A DNA stretch of 64,000 nucleotides from the NCBI GenBank assembly GCA_965276765.1, contig OZ255627.1, forward strand, positions 620,001-684,000, written 5' to 3'. Each line of letters starts with the position of its first letter. The first letter of the stretch is position 1. This stretch comes from G965276765 sp965276765 (GTDB lineage: Bacteria > Actinomycetota > Acidimicrobiia > Acidimicrobiales > Palsa-688). Shown piece after piece: positions 8,252-16,652 of this stretch. The position numbers and the translations under genes are program-made. Under the pieces are notes generated by a model, which worked only from the letters and a program-made list of their open reading frames with translations, was not told the DNA's origin and made no database searches.

Positions 8252-9328
8252 CTAGGCGCCCGCTCGGGGGAGGTTCGACAGAGGGGCCTCGGAGCCGGTG
8301 TGTCGGAGCCCCCCCCGGGCCGCGGGCGTGCCGACCGGGTACCAGCAGGCGTAGCGGTGGCTCCCGCCCGTGGCCGACGTCAGGGGTGGCTCCTCGGCGG
8401 TGCACCGAGGCTGAGCGTAGGGGCATCGGGGCGCGAAGCGGCAGCCTTGCGGAGGTCGGAGGAGGTCTGGTGGGCGCCCTCCGATCACCTGGAGCCGGGT
8501 GTGGCTGGGGTTGGTGACCAGGGGAATGGACCGGATCAGGGCTTCGGTGTAGGGCATCTTGACGTTGTCGAACAGCTCGGCAGTGGGCGCCTGCTCCACG
8601 ATCTTGCCGCCGTACATCACCGCGATCTCGTCGGTGCGCCCGGCGACGACCCCGAGGTCGTGGGTGACGAGGATCATGGCCATCGACCGCTCCTTTTGCT
8701 GGGCCTGGAGGAGGTCGAGGATCTGGGCTTGGATCGTGACATCAAGCGACGTGGTCGGCTCGTCGGCGAGGAGGAGCTCGGACCCGCAGGCGAGGGCCAT
8801 GGCGGCCATGACCCGCTGGCGCATGCCGCCCGATAGCTGCTGGGGGTACTCGCGTGCCCGTCGCTCCGGCTCGGGGATCCCGACCGAACGGAGCAGTTGC
8901 ACCGCTCGGGCGTCGGCGTCACGCCTGGTCATCCCCATCCGGCGTCGCAGTCCTTCCGACACTTGCTTGCCGATGCGCAGTACCGGGTTGAGGGAGCTCA
9001 TGGGGTCCTGGAACACCATGCTGATCCCCACCCCCCAGACGCGGCGCAACTCCTTCGGGTCCAAGGTGACCAGGTCCCGCCCCTCGAAGAACACCTGTCC
9101 CGAGCGGATGACGTCGGCGGTGGGAAGCAGGCCCATGATGGAGCGGGAGAGGATGGTCTTGCCGGATCCCGACTCTCCGACGATGCCGAGCGTTCGGCCC
9201 TGCTCGAGCTCGAGGCTTACCCCATCCACCGCCCGGACCACGCCCCGGTCGGTGCGGAAGTGGGTCTTTAGGTCCACGACCCGAAGGAGCGGTCCTTCCG
9301 TGGCGTTCGTTGCGCTGCGGGGGCTCAC
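8252..9328 (-). CDS. Oligopeptide/dipeptide ABC transporter ATP-binding protein (DppD/OppD type)
   Basis: The 358-residue ATPase shows Walker A GESGSGKTI, Q-loop MVFQDPMSSLNPV, signature LSGGMRQRVMAAMAL, Walker B LLLADEPTTSLD and switch His LVTHDLGVV, followed by the peptide-transporter tail CRFAPRCPYAQPRC. Walker A ends in Thr-Ile in place of the usual Ser/Thr-Thr, a tolerated variant. The GTG at 9328 overlaps the permease stop (GTGA), which fixes the start; the much longer open frame upstream is a shadow of the permease. Paired D- and F-type ATPases are the rule in peptide and nickel importers. Confidence 0.92.
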   Translation of the reverse strand: MSPRSATNATEGPLLRVVDLKTHFRTDRGVVRAVDGVSLELEQGRTLGIVGESGSGKTILSRSIMGLLPTADVIRSGQVFFEGRDLVTLDPKELRRVWGVGISMVFQDPMSSLNPVLRIGKQVSEGLRRRMGMTRRDADARAVQLLRSVGIPEPERRAREYPQQLSGGMRQRVMAAMALACGSELLLADEPTTSLDVTIQAQILDLLQAQQKERSMAMILVTHDLGVVAGRTDEIAVMYGGKIVEQAPTAELFDNVKMPYTEALIRSIPLVTNPSHTRLQVIGGRPPDLLRPPQGCRFAPRCPYAQPRCTAEEPPLTSATGGSHRYACWYPVGTPAARGGLRHTGSEAPLSNLPRAGA

Positions 9329-10245
9329 AGCCCCCCTTCCTTCACGTCGAAGAAGCGCTGCAGCTGGTCCGCAAGCAGGTTCAGGGCGAGGACCGTCAGG
9401 AGCAGGACCAGCGACGGCCACAGGACCAGGTATGGGTAGTTCTGCAGGTACCCTGTCCCCTCGTTGATCATGTTGCCCCAGCTCGGTGTCGGGGGCCGCA
9501 CCGAGATGCCGAAGTAGGACAGCACAGCCTCGATGGAGATCACCACCGACACCGAGATGAGGCTGTAGGCGACCACCGTGGGCACCATGTTGGGCAGGAT
9601 CTCGCGAAGGATGAGCCGGCGGCTTCGGGCGCCGAGCAGCCGGCTGGCCAGGACGAAGTCTTGGCCAGCCCAGCGGATGGTCACGCCTCGAAAGACCCGG
9701 GTGCCGGGCGCGATGGCGCCGAGGGCCAACGAGCCGATAATGACGAGAAGGTTGGGCCCGATGAAGGCGATGATGACCACGGCGACCACCAAGCTCGGGA
9801 ACGCCAGCAGGGTGTCGGCCACGAAGGTGATGACCTTGTCGATAAGGCCGCCGAAGTATCCTGCCACCAGGCCGAGGAGCAGCGAGACCGACAAGCCGAT
9901 GATGGTCGCAGAGAACCCGACCACGAGCGATACCCGGGCGCCGTAGATCAGGCGTGAAAGCTCGTCGCGTCCGAGGTCGTCGCCGCCGAGGAGGTGGTGG
10001 AGGCTCGGCCCGGCGCCGGGGAGGGTGAGGCCGACCTGGGTCGGCGACGCGATGGGGAGGACGTTGGCCAGGACGGCGGCGAGGACGACCAGGGCCAGCC
10101 ACCCGAGCGACAGCCAGAACACGACTCCCAGGCGCCGTTGGCGCGCCTCCGACCCGGCGAGATCGGTCGTGACGACGAGGTCCGGCCGGCCTTCGGAGGC
10201 CACCGAGGCGGCGGTCGCGCTCATCGCCGGCTCAACTCCCGCCAT
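9325..10245 (-). CDS. ABC transporter permease (DppC/OppC type)
   Basis: The 306-residue inner-membrane permease has a first helix near residues 40-62 (VVFWLSLGWLALVVLAAVLA), a periplasmic loop holding HHLLGGDDLGRDELSRLIYG, which is the typical DppC segment, and five further helices. The EAA-type loop that contacts the ATPases is ASRLLGARSRRLILREILPN. The annotated start overlaps the end of the upstream permease gene by 14 bases; a second ATG seven codons later (MSATAASVAS) is also possible. It forms the membrane channel with the DppB-type subunit. Confidence 0.9.
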   Translation of the reverse strand: MAGVEPAMSATAASVASEGRPDLVVTTDLAGSEARQRRLGVVFWLSLGWLALVVLAAVLANVLPIASPTQVGLTLPGAGPSLHHLLGGDDLGRDELSRLIYGARVSLVVGFSATIIGLSVSLLLGLVAGYFGGLIDKVITFVADTLLAFPSLVVAVVIIAFIGPNLLVIIGSLALGAIAPGTRVFRGVTIRWAGQDFVLASRLLGARSRRLILREILPNMVPTVVAYSLISVSVVISIEAVLSYFGISVRPPTPSWGNMINEGTGYLQNYPYLVLWPSLVLLLTVLALNLLADQLQRFFDVKEGGL

Positions 10246-11191
10246 GGGCGGTCCTCGGATCTAGCACGCTGTAGATGATGTCGACGGCGAAGTTGACCAG
10301 GACGAAGGCCACGGCGATGACCACCACGCACCCCTGCACGGCAATGTAGTCCCGCTGCAGGATCGAGCCGACCAAGTAGGAGCCCACGCCGGGGATCGAG
10401 AAAATCTGCTCCACCACCACGGCGCCGCCGATGAGCCCGGCCACGTTGAGGCCAGCGATCGTCAGCAGCGTGAAAGCGGACGGCCGGAAGGCGTGTTTGC
10501 GCAGGATGTAGGGAACCGAAAGGCCCTTGGACCGGGCCACGGAGATGTAGTCCTGTTGCAGCGTGGCAATCATCTCTGCTCGCAGAACCCGCACGTACCC
10601 GGCAAGGGCACCCGCGGCCAGGGTTAGGGCGGGCAACGTCAGCGTGTAGAGATTCTGGACGGGATCCTGGAGGAAGGGTGTGAACCCGCCGGCGGGGAAC
10701 CACGTCACCTTCACCGCGACGGCCAGGGTGAGCAGGATCCCGAGCACGAACACCGGCATGGCGATGAAGAAGAACACGCCGCCCGTCACCACCTTGTCGA
10801 CCTTCCCTCCGGGCCGGTAGGCGCTCCACACCCCGAGAGGAATGGAGACCACGAGCGCAATGACCTGGGAGTAGACGATCTCCTCGAAGGTCACGGGAAT
10901 GCGTTGGGCCAGCGAGTGCGCCACGGACTGGCCGGTGAGATAGGAGGTGCCGAAATTGCCGTGCAGTAGCCCGCCCAGCCAGTCGAAGTACCGGGTGAGA
11001 AACGGCTGGTTTAGGTGGAGCGTGGCGTCAACCTTCGCCACCGCCGCCGGGGTGGCGCCCCGCCCGAGGATGCTGAGCGCCGGGTTGCCCGGCAGGAGGT
11101 TGATCAGCAACGAGGTCAGCACGGTGGCGGCCACGAGCACCCCGATGAGGTAGAGGGCACGCCACCCCAGCCGCCTGAGCGTCGGGCCCAT
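10232..11191 (-). CDS. ABC transporter permease (DppB/OppB type)
   Basis: The 319-residue permease begins with a transmembrane helix (ALYLIGVLVAATVLTSLLIN), then the DppB-typical loop LPGNPALSILGRGATPAAV, several helices, and the EAA loop YISVARSKGLSVPYILRKHA. The C-terminus IIYSVLDPRTAHG matches the family ending. The ATG at 11191 was chosen because it lies directly before the membrane helix; the longer frame starting at 11323 would overlap the binding-protein gene and add a charged tail. It follows the binding-protein gene by 86 bases. Confidence 0.9.
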   Translation of the reverse strand: MGPTLRRLGWRALYLIGVLVAATVLTSLLINLLPGNPALSILGRGATPAAVAKVDATLHLNQPFLTRYFDWLGGLLHGNFGTSYLTGQSVAHSLAQRIPVTFEEIVYSQVIALVVSIPLGVWSAYRPGGKVDKVVTGGVFFFIAMPVFVLGILLTLAVAVKVTWFPAGGFTPFLQDPVQNLYTLTLPALTLAAGALAGYVRVLRAEMIATLQQDYISVARSKGLSVPYILRKHAFRPSAFTLLTIAGLNVAGLIGGAVVVEQIFSIPGVGSYLVGSILQRDYIAVQGCVVVIAVAFVLVNFAVDIIYSVLDPRTAHGGS

Positions 11192-11277
11192 CGATCCGAC
11201 CCGACGGCGACGAGCCGAGGCGGTGTCGTCGCGCTCCGACTCGCCGCTACCCGGGTTGCCGTGCCGGAGCCCGGGGG

Positions 11278-12966
11278 CTAGCTGAGCCACAGCTCGGTCG
11301 GAAGCGTCCCCGCCTGGGACCACAGGATCTGGGAGCCGTCTGGCGTGGTGAGCGAGCCCAGGTTCTGCACGTTTTTGCTGGCGGCCAGGCCACCAAGGCC
11401 CCGCCCCATGTAGATGTACGGGGTGAGCTCCCCGAAGACCTTGGCCAGACCCTTGTAGGCCGCGACGCGCGTCGTCGTGTCCCCGCTGGTCCTGCCCTTA
11501 GTGAGCAGAGGATCGATTCGCGGGTCCTTGAGGCGGGTCTCCTCCAAGGCGATGGTGCCGATGCGGGCCGTGAAGTTTGGGCTCCAGGCCGGGAAGTTTT
11601 GGTCCGGGTCGAGGGCCGCGCCGTAGTCCCAGTAGACGGCCTGTGTGTGCCCGTTGAGTGCCCGCACGATCAGCGTTCCGACGTCGAGCTGCTGCACCGT
11701 GACCTGGACACCTGCCTCCTGCCACATGGACTGGGTCAGCTGGAGCGCGGTGAGCTCCTTGACCTCGCTGCTGGCCGTCAGGGTGATCTTCGGGGTGCCG
11801 TGCTCCTTGGCGTACTGCGCGATGAGGGCCTTGGCCTTGGCCATGTCCTGTTTCTGGGGGTAGCCGGTGTCGAGCTCGTAGTAGGGGGACCCGGGCTGGA
11901 ACGGGCCGGTGACGGGGACGCTCGATCCGGGTCCTCCGACGCCTCCCGACCCGATGAAAACTTCCTTCCAGAACAGAGACTGGTCGGTGGCGTAGGCCAA
12001 GGCGTTGCGCACTCGCACGTCATTGGTCGGTGCCACGGCGCAGTTGAGGAGCCAGTAGACCATGTCCGTTTCCGGGCCTCTCACCTTCGAGTCGTTGATG
12101 TATTGCAGACTCGCGTCGCCGACGATGCCGGTCAGGTCGTCGATGGTGTTGCCCACCACGGCGACGTCGATGTTTCCCGCTTTCAGCGCGTTCTCTTTCT
12201 GCTGGGAGTTGAGCATGGGCAGGAACGAGATCTGGTCCAGGTACGGCAGACCCTTGCGCCAGTACTTGGGGTTCCGGGTCAGGTAGAGGTGGTTGCCGGG
12301 CTCCCAGGCCTTGTACATAAATGGCCCGGTCCCGATGGGCTTGCCTTTGTACTTGGGGGAGAGCGTGGCGGTGGCCTGGGGCCAAAAGGTCGTGAGGTAG
12401 GCGTCGAAGGGCACCCAGGGCTGCTTCATCGTCACCACCACCGAGTGGCTGCCGCTAGCAGCGACGGACTTGACCGGGGAGAAGATGTAGCCGATGGTCG
12501 CCGACGCGGTCGTGGCCTTGAAGTTGGCCAGGAGGTTGGCGGCGTCGAGGGGGCTGCCGTCCACGTAGGTGATGCCAGGGCGCACGGTGACGGTCCACAC
12601 CGTGTAGTCGGGGTTGTGGGTCACGGACTTGGCCAGATACGGCAGCAGCTTTCCGTCGGGGGCCACCACCATCAACGGGTCGAGCATGGCCATCCCGTAG
12701 TCGTAACCGATGGCGTCCCATGTCCCCTGCAGGTACAAGAGGGTGGTCTCGTCGGTCCACGTGCCGACCTTCAGGTTTCCGCCGTGCTTCGCCTTGCCGG
12801 CCGGTGCGACGGTGTTGCTCGAGCCCGCGGCGGCGGAATGCGGGCTCGACGTCGACCCCGAACCGCACGCCGAGAGGAGCCCCCCGCCGGAGACGGCGAG
12901 CGACCCGAGGCCGGCGACCTTGGTGGCGTTGATCAGGAACGTTCGACGGTCCATTCGGTCCGACAT
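11278..12966 (-). CDS. ABC transporter substrate-binding lipoprotein, family 5 (peptide/nickel type)
   Basis: The 562-residue extracytoplasmic binding protein captures the solute for the four downstream transporter genes. The N-terminus has a twin-arginine-like DRRTFL motif, a hydrophobic stretch and a lipobox LSAC near residue 34, so the protein is probably exported by Tat and lipid-anchored. A Ser/Ala-rich linker follows. The family 5 core is recognisable in YTVWTVTVRPGITYVDGSPL and IGTGPFMYKAWEPGNHLYL. Family 5 proteins bind peptides, but also nickel, glutathione, opines and sugars, so the ligand is open; the adjacent SDR and TetR genes hint at a catabolic substrate. Confidence 0.92.
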   Translation of the reverse strand: MSDRMDRRTFLINATKVAGLGSLAVSGGGLLSACGSGSTSSPHSAAAGSSNTVAPAGKAKHGGNLKVGTWTDETTLLYLQGTWDAIGYDYGMAMLDPLMVVAPDGKLLPYLAKSVTHNPDYTVWTVTVRPGITYVDGSPLDAANLLANFKATTASATIGYIFSPVKSVAASGSHSVVVTMKQPWVPFDAYLTTFWPQATATLSPKYKGKPIGTGPFMYKAWEPGNHLYLTRNPKYWRKGLPYLDQISFLPMLNSQQKENALKAGNIDVAVVGNTIDDLTGIVGDASLQYINDSKVRGPETDMVYWLLNCAVAPTNDVRVRNALAYATDQSLFWKEVFIGSGGVGGPGSSVPVTGPFQPGSPYYELDTGYPQKQDMAKAKALIAQYAKEHGTPKITLTASSEVKELTALQLTQSMWQEAGVQVTVQQLDVGTLIVRALNGHTQAVYWDYGAALDPDQNFPAWSPNFTARIGTIALEETRLKDPRIDPLLTKGRTSGDTTTRVAAYKGLAKVFGELTPYIYMGRGLGGLAASKNVQNLGSLTTPDGSQILWSQAGTLPTELWLS

Positions 12967-13030
12967 GTGTTACCCCCGGTTTTTGCGACGGTGCCGCCCG
13001 TCGGATGGCGGGCGGGTGCTGCGCGCTGAC

Positions 13031-13423
13031 CTACAGGTGCTCGGTCCTACCGGTGCTCCGTGAACCAGTCCGCGGCCAGCGTGCGGGCCGGTCCGAGATA
13101 CTCGTCGTAGACCTGGTGGGGGCCGCCCGGGAGATGCGCCGCTCGGCGGCGTGGCAGGCGATGATCTCGTACGCCGCGCTTTCCTGCAGGTCGGGCGGGT
13201 TGCATCGCTCGTGTTCGGCGGCGTCGATGATCGGCGTGGCACCCGGACCGGGTTGGGCCCATCTCGCGGGGGCGTGACCCCGCTGCCAGGCGATGTCCGG
13301 CGTGCCGAACAGGATCGCTGGTGGTGGCGCTTCGGACGCCTGCGGTCGGACCAGCACCGCCGCCCGCCAGGAGTCCTTGCTGCCCACCCGGCGCGGCTCC
13401 TGCACGATGTCGCCGGCGCTCAT
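13031..13423 (-). CDS. Unknown small protein, translationally coupled to the SDR gene; possibly frameshifted
   Basis: An ATG overlapping the SDR stop (ATGA) opens a 130-codon frame. I recognise no family. Residues 1-100 look protein-like (MSAGDIVQEPRRVGSKDSW, then NPPDLQESAAYEIIACHAAE). The last 30 residues are Arg/Ser/Thr-rich, like an out-of-frame translation. Another frame over the same end reads HQVYDEYLGPARTLAADWF and stops near 13047, so a frameshift near 13115-13130 may have joined the wrong tail. It lies between the SDR and the importer operon on the same strand. Confidence 0.4.
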   Translation of the reverse strand: MSAGDIVQEPRRVGSKDSWRAAVLVRPQASEAPPPAILFGTPDIAWQRGHAPARWAQPGPGATPIIDAAEHERCNPPDLQESAAYEIIACHAAERRISRAAPTRSTTSISDRPARWPRTGSRSTGRTEHL

Positions 13424-14277
13424 CGACGAGCCCTGGTCGCAGGGAGCTCCGGCGGCCTCGTCTCTCCCGCGACGGCGTCGGCGCGCGCCCAGACGAGGTC
13501 TTTCACCCATGGGTGGGTGAGGACGTAGAAGCGGTTATCTCGAACCGCAGCCACGATCGCTTCCGCTACCTCCTCGGGCGCCATCCCGATCTCGGCGTAG
13601 CGGGCGTCCATCGCCTCGAAAAGGGCAAGGTCCTCGGGGCTTTGGCCGTTCACCCCAGATGGGGCGGGCCGGTTTCGGGCACCCGTGTTGATGCGGGTGG
13701 CCACGATGCCGGGGCAGACCGCCGACACGCCGATTCGCTCATCTCGGGCCCTGAGGTCGTACCAGAGTCCCTCGGTGAATCGCTGCACGGCGTGTTTCGT
13801 GACGCCGTAGACCTCACCAGGCCCGGTCGTGAGCCCGGCCACGGAGGAGGTGTTCACCACGTGGCCCTCATCTCCGGCTTTGAGCATCGCGGGGAGGAAG
13901 GCGCGGACCCCGTTGACCACGCCGTACAGGTTGACTCCCATCATCCAGTCCCAGTCCTTGCGGGTGGCGGCCCACATTGGCGCCCATCCTCCGCCCACGC
14001 CGGCGTTGTTGCAGAGCAGCTGTGGCACTCCAAGGTCGCGCAGTACCTCCGTGGCGAAGGCGTCGACGGCCGCATCGTCGGACACGTCGACGACCCGGTC
14101 GAGGATCTCCGCACCCGATTTCCGCAGCGCACCCGCGGCCCCCGCCAGCGCTTGAGCCTCGATGTCCGCCAGCGCCAGGCGCATCCCTTCGGCCGCGAGC
14201 CGGCGGCTCAGAGCCAGGCCGATCCCGCTGGCCGCGCCGGTGACGACGGCGACCTTCCCCCCGAACGCTTGAAGCAT
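13420..14277 (-). CDS. Short-chain dehydrogenase/reductase
   Basis: The 285-residue classical SDR has VTGAASGIGLALSRRLAAEG at the N-terminus, ADIEAQAL after strand 2, NNAGVGGGW, active-site NTSSVAGLTTGPGEVYGVTKHA (Ser, Tyr and Lys all present) and PGIVATRINTG. It would oxidise or reduce an alcohol/ketone with NAD(P)(H). The ATG at 14277 places the Rossmann strand a few residues from the start; an upstream in-frame extension reads through the divergent promoter and was rejected. It diverges from a TetR regulator across 44 bases that contain a perfect dyad, so that regulator very likely controls it, and perhaps the import operon downstream. Confidence 0.9.
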   Translation of the reverse strand: MLQAFGGKVAVVTGAASGIGLALSRRLAAEGMRLALADIEAQALAGAAGALRKSGAEILDRVVDVSDDAAVDAFATEVLRDLGVPQLLCNNAGVGGGWAPMWAATRKDWDWMMGVNLYGVVNGVRAFLPAMLKAGDEGHVVNTSSVAGLTTGPGEVYGVTKHAVQRFTEGLWYDLRARDERIGVSAVCPGIVATRINTGARNRPAPSGVNGQSPEDLALFEAMDARYAEIGMAPEEVAEAIVAAVRDNRFYVLTHPWVKDLVWARADAVAGETRPPELPATRARR

Positions 14278-14279
14278 TG

Positions 14280-14297
14280 ACCGATAGTATAATCGGT
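14280..14297. promoter_or_regulatory. TetR-type operator with embedded -10 elements
   Basis: A perfect dyad of 6-base arms, ACCGAT and ATCGGT, surrounds the 6-base spacer AGTATA in the short region between the divergent SDR and TetR genes. TATAAT (14288-14293, plus strand) and TATACT (14286-14291, minus strand) lie inside it, so a repressor bound here would cover both -10 elements. The position and size suit autoregulation by the adjacent TetR protein. Confidence 0.65.
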
Positions 14298-14321
14298 GAA
14301 TTGCGGCTTGGCTAGTGTGGG

Positions 14322-14990
14322 ATGACAATGACGTCTCGGCCATTGGCGAGAGACCCAGCGGTCAGCCGCCGGGAGGGAAAGGCGGCGACTCGGAGCCGGC
14401 TGCTGGAAGCGGCCGCAAGCATCCTCGACGAGCACGGTGAGGCTGCGCTGACGACCGTTGCGGTCACGGGGCGGGCCGGGATCGCGCAGTCCACCTTCTA
14501 TGTGCACTTCAGTGACGTGGACGACCTGTTGCACGCTCTCGTCGACGACTTGGCGGCCGAGGAGAGCCGAATGGCTCGCGCCGCTCGTCGGACGGCGCGG
14601 GCGGCACGGGATGGAGCCTCACTACGCGAGACCTTCCGGGCACCCCTCACCACCATGCTCGCCCATCCTCGGCTGAGTCGGTTGCTCATGTCCGGTCGCG
14701 ACGACCGCACGTCGCCGTTTGGGGACTGGAGCCGACAGATCCGCCGAGACTTCAGGCTCGAGCTCATCGAGGATCTCGGAGCGGCCGGACTTGAGATGCG
14801 CTCACCGAGGCAGCGGCGTCGAGGGGAGATGATCGCCGACGCCATCATCGGGATGACCGAGGCACTGGCGCTCGGTCACCTCGACGGCCGTTACAGCGAC
14901 ATCGAAGAGATGATCGACACCCTGGTGATGCTGTCCACCGGCTACCTGGGTCTGCTCGGCAAGCCGGAACCGACTCCGCGCACCCCATGA
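14322..14990 (+). CDS. TetR family transcriptional regulator
   Basis: The 222-residue protein has an N-terminal TetR helix-turn-helix: TRSRLLEAAASILDEHGEAA, then TVAVTGRAGIAQSTFYVHFS, near residues 22-65. The rest is the helical ligand-binding and dimerisation domain, without an obvious ligand signature. It diverges from the SDR at 13420-14277, with an 18-base dyad in the 44-base spacer, so it probably represses that gene and itself until an inducer binds. The start is an ATG two codons before MTSRPLARDP; either Met could be used. Confidence 0.92.
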   Translation: MTMTSRPLARDPAVSRREGKAATRSRLLEAAASILDEHGEAALTTVAVTGRAGIAQSTFYVHFSDVDDLLHALVDDLAAEESRMARAARRTARAARDGASLRETFRAPLTTMLAHPRLSRLLMSGRDDRTSPFGDWSRQIRRDFRLELIEDLGAAGLEMRSPRQRRRGEMIADAIIGMTEALALGHLDGRYSDIEEMIDTLVMLSTGYLGLLGKPEPTPRTP

Positions 14991-15022
14991 AGTCGACGCC
15001 GGCAGCGCCCCGGGGCGTGGGA

Positions 15023-15904
15023 TCAGAGCTGCCGGTACCAGTCGGCGATGGCCGTGCCGATCTGGTCGGGTGAGTCCTCCTGGACGAAATGGTTGCCGCT
15101 GACTGTTACCTCGCGCTGGTTGGGCCAGGTCCGGCAGAACGCTCGCTGTGCGCCGGTCAAGATGGCACCGGGGTCGGCTTTGACGAACAGCTTGGGGGTG
15201 GCGCTGGTGGATAGCCAGTCCGCGTATTCGGCGACGAGTGCGACCATGTCGGCGGGTTCGTTGTCGATGGGGATCTGGCGCGGCCAGGTCAGTGTCGGCC
15301 GTCTGTCCTCGCCGGCGGCTTCATACGGGCGGCGGTACCAGCCCATCTCGTCATCGGTGAGCTCACGAAGGACCGAGCCCGGCAGCACCCGTTCCACAAA
15401 GACGTTGTTGTCGAGCACCATGCGCTCACCGGCCGGCGAGCGGAATCCTTGGAACACTCCCCGAGCGGCATCAGGCCATTCGTCCCAGGTCAGCGGACGA
15501 ACGATCGCCTCCATGTATGCAATGGCCTTGACCGCGCCGCGATGACGGTTGGCCCAGTCGAACCCGAGGACGGATCCCCAGTCGTAGACGACGAGCGTGA
15601 CATCAGCGCCGACCCCGAGGTCGGCGAGGAGGGCATCGAGATATCGTCGGTGCTCGACGAAGGTGTACCGGTCCGGGCCGGAGCCCGGCAGCTTGTCGGA
15701 GTCGCCCATCCCGATCAGATCGGGGGCAACCAACCGACCAAGACCCTCGACGTGGGGCATGACGTTGCGCCACAGGTACGACGACGTCGGGTTTCCGTGC
15801 AGGAAGACGATCGGATCTCCGTCCCCGTGCTCGACGTAGGCCATGCGCGACCCGAGAACTTCGCAGAAAGATCTTGGGTAGCGCGGATCAGCCGAGAGCG
15901 GCAC
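15023..15904 (-). CDS. Haloalkane dehalogenase (LinB/DhaA-like)
   Basis: The 293-residue alpha/beta-hydrolase cuts carbon-halogen bonds to give an alcohol and halide. Every expected residue is visible. HGNPTSSYLWRN supplies the halide-binding Asn. VVYDWGSVLGFDWA supplies the nucleophile Asp and the neighbouring halide-binding Trp. The Glu in YMEAIVRP is the subfamily-II catalytic acid, and the His in SGNHFVQEDSPD completes the set. Length matches LinB (296 residues). The GTG start at 15904, preceded by GAAGGAAA, gives the typical short N-terminus; the 514-codon open frame upstream is low-complexity and rejected. It stands alone, downstream of the TetR gene in opposite orientation. Preferred halide is unknown. 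Confidence 0.93.
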   Translation of the reverse strand: MPLSADPRYPRSFCEVLGSRMAYVEHGDGDPIVFLHGNPTSSYLWRNVMPHVEGLGRLVAPDLIGMGDSDKLPGSGPDRYTFVEHRRYLDALLADLGVGADVTLVVYDWGSVLGFDWANRHRGAVKAIAYMEAIVRPLTWDEWPDAARGVFQGFRSPAGERMVLDNNVFVERVLPGSVLRELTDDEMGWYRRPYEAAGEDRRPTLTWPRQIPIDNEPADMVALVAEYADWLSTSATPKLFVKADPGAILTGAQRAFCRTWPNQREVTVSGNHFVQEDSPDQIGTAIADWYRQL

Positions 15905-16457
15905 GGTCGGTTTCCTTCGTGGATTGGTTGGCACCCTGCGGTGCCATCCCAGGCCCGCTATCTCTGGCGGGGATCTTCGCGCACCTTCGCCGGACCGGCT
16001 GCTCGGCGGCCACGAACTCGCCCGCAGGCCGTCGTCGGTCACGCCTCGGACCGTACGACGGACGCTCGGTTCGGCTGGCATCGGAAGCGTCCTGCCGCGA
16101 TGGCACTCGGAGGAGGCGTCCCAGAAGGGCTGGCATCCAGTCGCCCGTCGCCGCCACGTCCGACACCGACTCCGCCATCCCGCCAAGCGAACATGGCCCA
16201 CTCGACCTGTAGAGGCTGCGCCGCACCGGAGACAAATGCGAGCTTGCCCCGGACTCCATGCTCGCCGCTCATCGGACACCGTCCTCGCCGCCGTTGCATG
16301 ATGAAAGACGCGAGGCTGAAAGTTGTCGGCTATGCCGTTGGCGGGCGACACGCCGGGCGTCTTAACCCGGGGCCTTAAGCAGGGAAGGGCTCTCATCCGA
16401 TGACACGCGTCCGTCGACGTAAGGTCTTGTTGGAGTCCCCGACTATACGGAGGCGGG
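15905..16457. other. Intergenic stretch without a convincing gene
   Basis: The 553 bases upstream of the dehalogenase contain only overlapping open frames with random, Arg/Pro/Ser-rich translations. I see no coding sequence. The dehalogenase promoter should lie at the left end and that of the small gene at 16458 at the right end, but neither is clear. Confidence 0.5.
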
Positions 16458-16652
16458 ATGAAACAGAGACAATCGAGGTCTCGCGAAGATGTCCTCCGGA
16501 TGCTTCGCCGTGCTGGATACCCGCCCGAGATTGTGGACGAGGTCGCCGCCCAGCTGCCAGATACCATTGACCTCGTTCGCGACCGGCAGCTGTTGGAGCG
16601 CTACGGGCTGTCCGCCGACCAGCTGATGGATCGTCTCGGTGGCAGCCCGTAA
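16458..16652 (+). CDS. Small conserved-looking protein of unknown function (64 aa)
   Basis: The product is a 64-residue, highly charged, probably all-helical protein (REDVLRMLRRAGYPPEIVDE, then LVRDRQLLERYGLSADQLMD). GGAGGCGGG sits just before the ATG, giving a good ribosome binding site. Composition and codon pattern look like a real cytoplasmic protein. I do not recognise the family and there is no operon partner. It is the last chromosomal-looking gene before the mobile element. Confidence 0.6.
   Translation: MKQRQSRSREDVLRMLRRAGYPPEIVDEVAAQLPDTIDLVRDRQLLERYGLSADQLMDRLGGSP

Noticed and set aside
8252..10102. A 616-codon version of the DppD-type ATPase
   Set aside because: The extra N-terminus is an out-of-frame reading of the DppC-type gene; a GTG overlapping that gene's stop gives the normal length.
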